Shown here in pieces: positions 63,324-64,000 of a stretch of 64,000 nucleotides of DNA. The stretch covers positions 1-64,000 of the forward strand of contig NZ_JACHGQ010000006.1 in assembly GCF_014202395.1 (NCBI RefSeq), written 5' to 3'. Each line of letters starts with the position of its first letter. Within the stretch, counting starts at the first letter, position 1. The notes beneath the pieces were generated by a model, which was not told the DNA's origin, made no database searches, and saw only the letters and a list, made by a program, of their open reading frames with translations. A program made the position numbers and the translations under genes. Source of the DNA: Histophilus somni. Its GTDB lineage: Bacteria > Pseudomonadota > Gammaproteobacteria > Enterobacterales > Pasteurellaceae.

Positions 63324-64000
63324 TTAAGGTAATTTTGCAATGACTGCATAACCCTCTTTTAGACCTTCAATTTGATAATTAGCCTCGGCACAAATAAAAG
63401 CACTCTCTCCCTGTTTTAATTCAAGTGCGGTGTGATTTGCGGTTATTTTTAATGCACCTTGCATGACGAGTAAAATCTCTGCGTTACTTGAGGTTAGGGG
63501 GTGTTTTTGTTGCATGCTATAACGTACGTTTGTCATGGCAAAATCTTTAGCGGGCGTAGTGTAAGTAAAGATATCTTGATCTTGTGGTGCGGTAAGAATA
63601 ATGTTAGGCGTAACCTCACTACAATCGACAATTTTTAGCAGTTCCTCAATATTTATGTGTTTCGGTGTTAATCCGCCACGAATGACATTGTCCGAACATG
63701 CCATTAACTCAATATTCTGACCTCGTAAATAAGCATGTGGGATACCTGCATCTTGATAAATTCCCTCGCCTGTATTGAGATGAACAATATTAAATAAATA
63801 GAAGCAAATTAACCCCGCATCCAGTTTGTCAGTCGGTATTTTCATTGCTTCGATTGTGTATAAAACCCAATAGTCGGGATTATTTAATTCCAGTTTTCCC
63901 TGTCTATAAGCAACCTGATTTTCAGTCATAATAGGGGATAGCCACGCAGAAAGTTGAGTTTGATCAGCTTGCATAATTGTTGCATAAAAACTGTGTAAGT
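63324..64000 (-). CDS. manA: Mannose-6-phosphate isomerase, C-terminal part (runs off the window)
   Basis: The frame is open to the right edge; the visible part (about 225 residues, LHSFYATIMQADQTQLSAWL onward) is the C-terminal half of type I PMI. Features: GEGIYQDAGIPHAYLRGQNIE contains zinc-ligand His region, GLTPKHINIEELLKIV, and a cupin-like C-terminal domain ending AKLP. Family length is near 390-400, so the start lies beyond 64000; the Met at 63974 is internal. It interconverts mannose-6-P and fructose-6-P. Confidence 0.93.
   Translation of the reverse strand, partial: LHSFYATIMQADQTQLSAWLSPIMTENQVAYRQGKLELNNPDYWVLYTIEAMKIPTDKLDAGLICFYLFNIVHLNTGEGIYQDAGIPHAYLRGQNIELMACSDNVIRGGLTPKHINIEELLKIVDCSEVTPNIILTAPQDQDIFTYTTPAKDFAMTNVRYSMQQKHPLTSSNAEILLVMQGALKITANHTALELKQGESAFICAEANYQIEGLKEGYAVIAKLP

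Overview
The window is a chromosomal segment of a Pasteurellaceae bacterium of the Haemophilus/Aggregatibacter group. The housekeeping proteins (AspS, CmoA, FolD, HldE, DapE, CpdA, DnaQ) look Haemophilus-like, the DNA is AT-rich, and copies of the Haemophilus-type uptake signal (core AAGTGCGGT) are scattered through it, often as inverted pairs between genes. Several contingency loci (a tetranucleotide tract, a G9 tract in a receptor gene, a C8 tract in an adhesin promoter) fit a host-adapted mucosal organism. The species cannot be fixed from the sequence alone.

Left part (1-9700). The end of an rRNA operon (5S, then tRNA-Val) is followed by a decayed tyrosine-recombinase gene. Next comes a three-gene operon (DUF1852/MesX, MesD-type core methionine synthase, flavin reductase) with a MetR-type box upstream, which I read as a folate- and B12-independent methionine synthase system. 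Then follow a phase-variable glycosyltransferase gene with 23.5 GACT repeats, aspS, cmoA, folD, and a tRNA-Pro/tRNA-Arg pair with a strong promoter.

Prophage (9679-42929). A complete-looking 33-kb P2/HP1-like prophage is integrated at the 3' end of tRNA-Arg(UCU), flanked by 215-bp identical repeats. Left to right: integrase (+); early genes on the minus strand (AlpA-like regulator, HUH replication protein A, three small unknowns, Ogr-like activator, Cro-like repressor); an operator region; a LexA-like CI repressor (+). Directly after CI lies a three-gene ABC-3C conflict system (nuclease-like effector, middle component, DUF2326 ATPase). The tail, lysis and head genes follow on the minus strand (D, U, E/E' with a -1 frameshift site, FII, FI, fibre, I, J, W, V, T, S, R, lysis cassette, X, L, M, N, O), and the packaging genes P and Q are on the plus strand by attR. 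Cargo within the late genes includes a YefM/YoeB-like toxin-antitoxin pair, a 19-residue Ibs-like hydrophobic peptide, a ribbon-helix-helix protein, a permuted-papain-fold protein and a small membrane protein.

Right of attR (42930-44243) is a scar of other phage DNA: an inverted, frameshifted copy of the S gene and membrane-protein region, an unknown membrane protein, and the C-terminal end of a Mu-like portal gene abutting the lpxL stop codon.

Right part (44244-64000). lpxL-type acyltransferase, hldE, an ArsC/Spx-family gene, dapE, an M15 carboxypeptidase, nudF and cpdA are followed by a TonB-dependent haem/haemoglobin receptor with a G9 tract, then divergent xylFGH and xylAB (D-xylose uptake and catabolism; no xylR in the window). 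After these come a YadA-like trimeric autotransporter with a poly-C promoter spacer, two tRNA-Asp genes, dnaQ and rnhA (divergent), and a manA that runs off the right edge.
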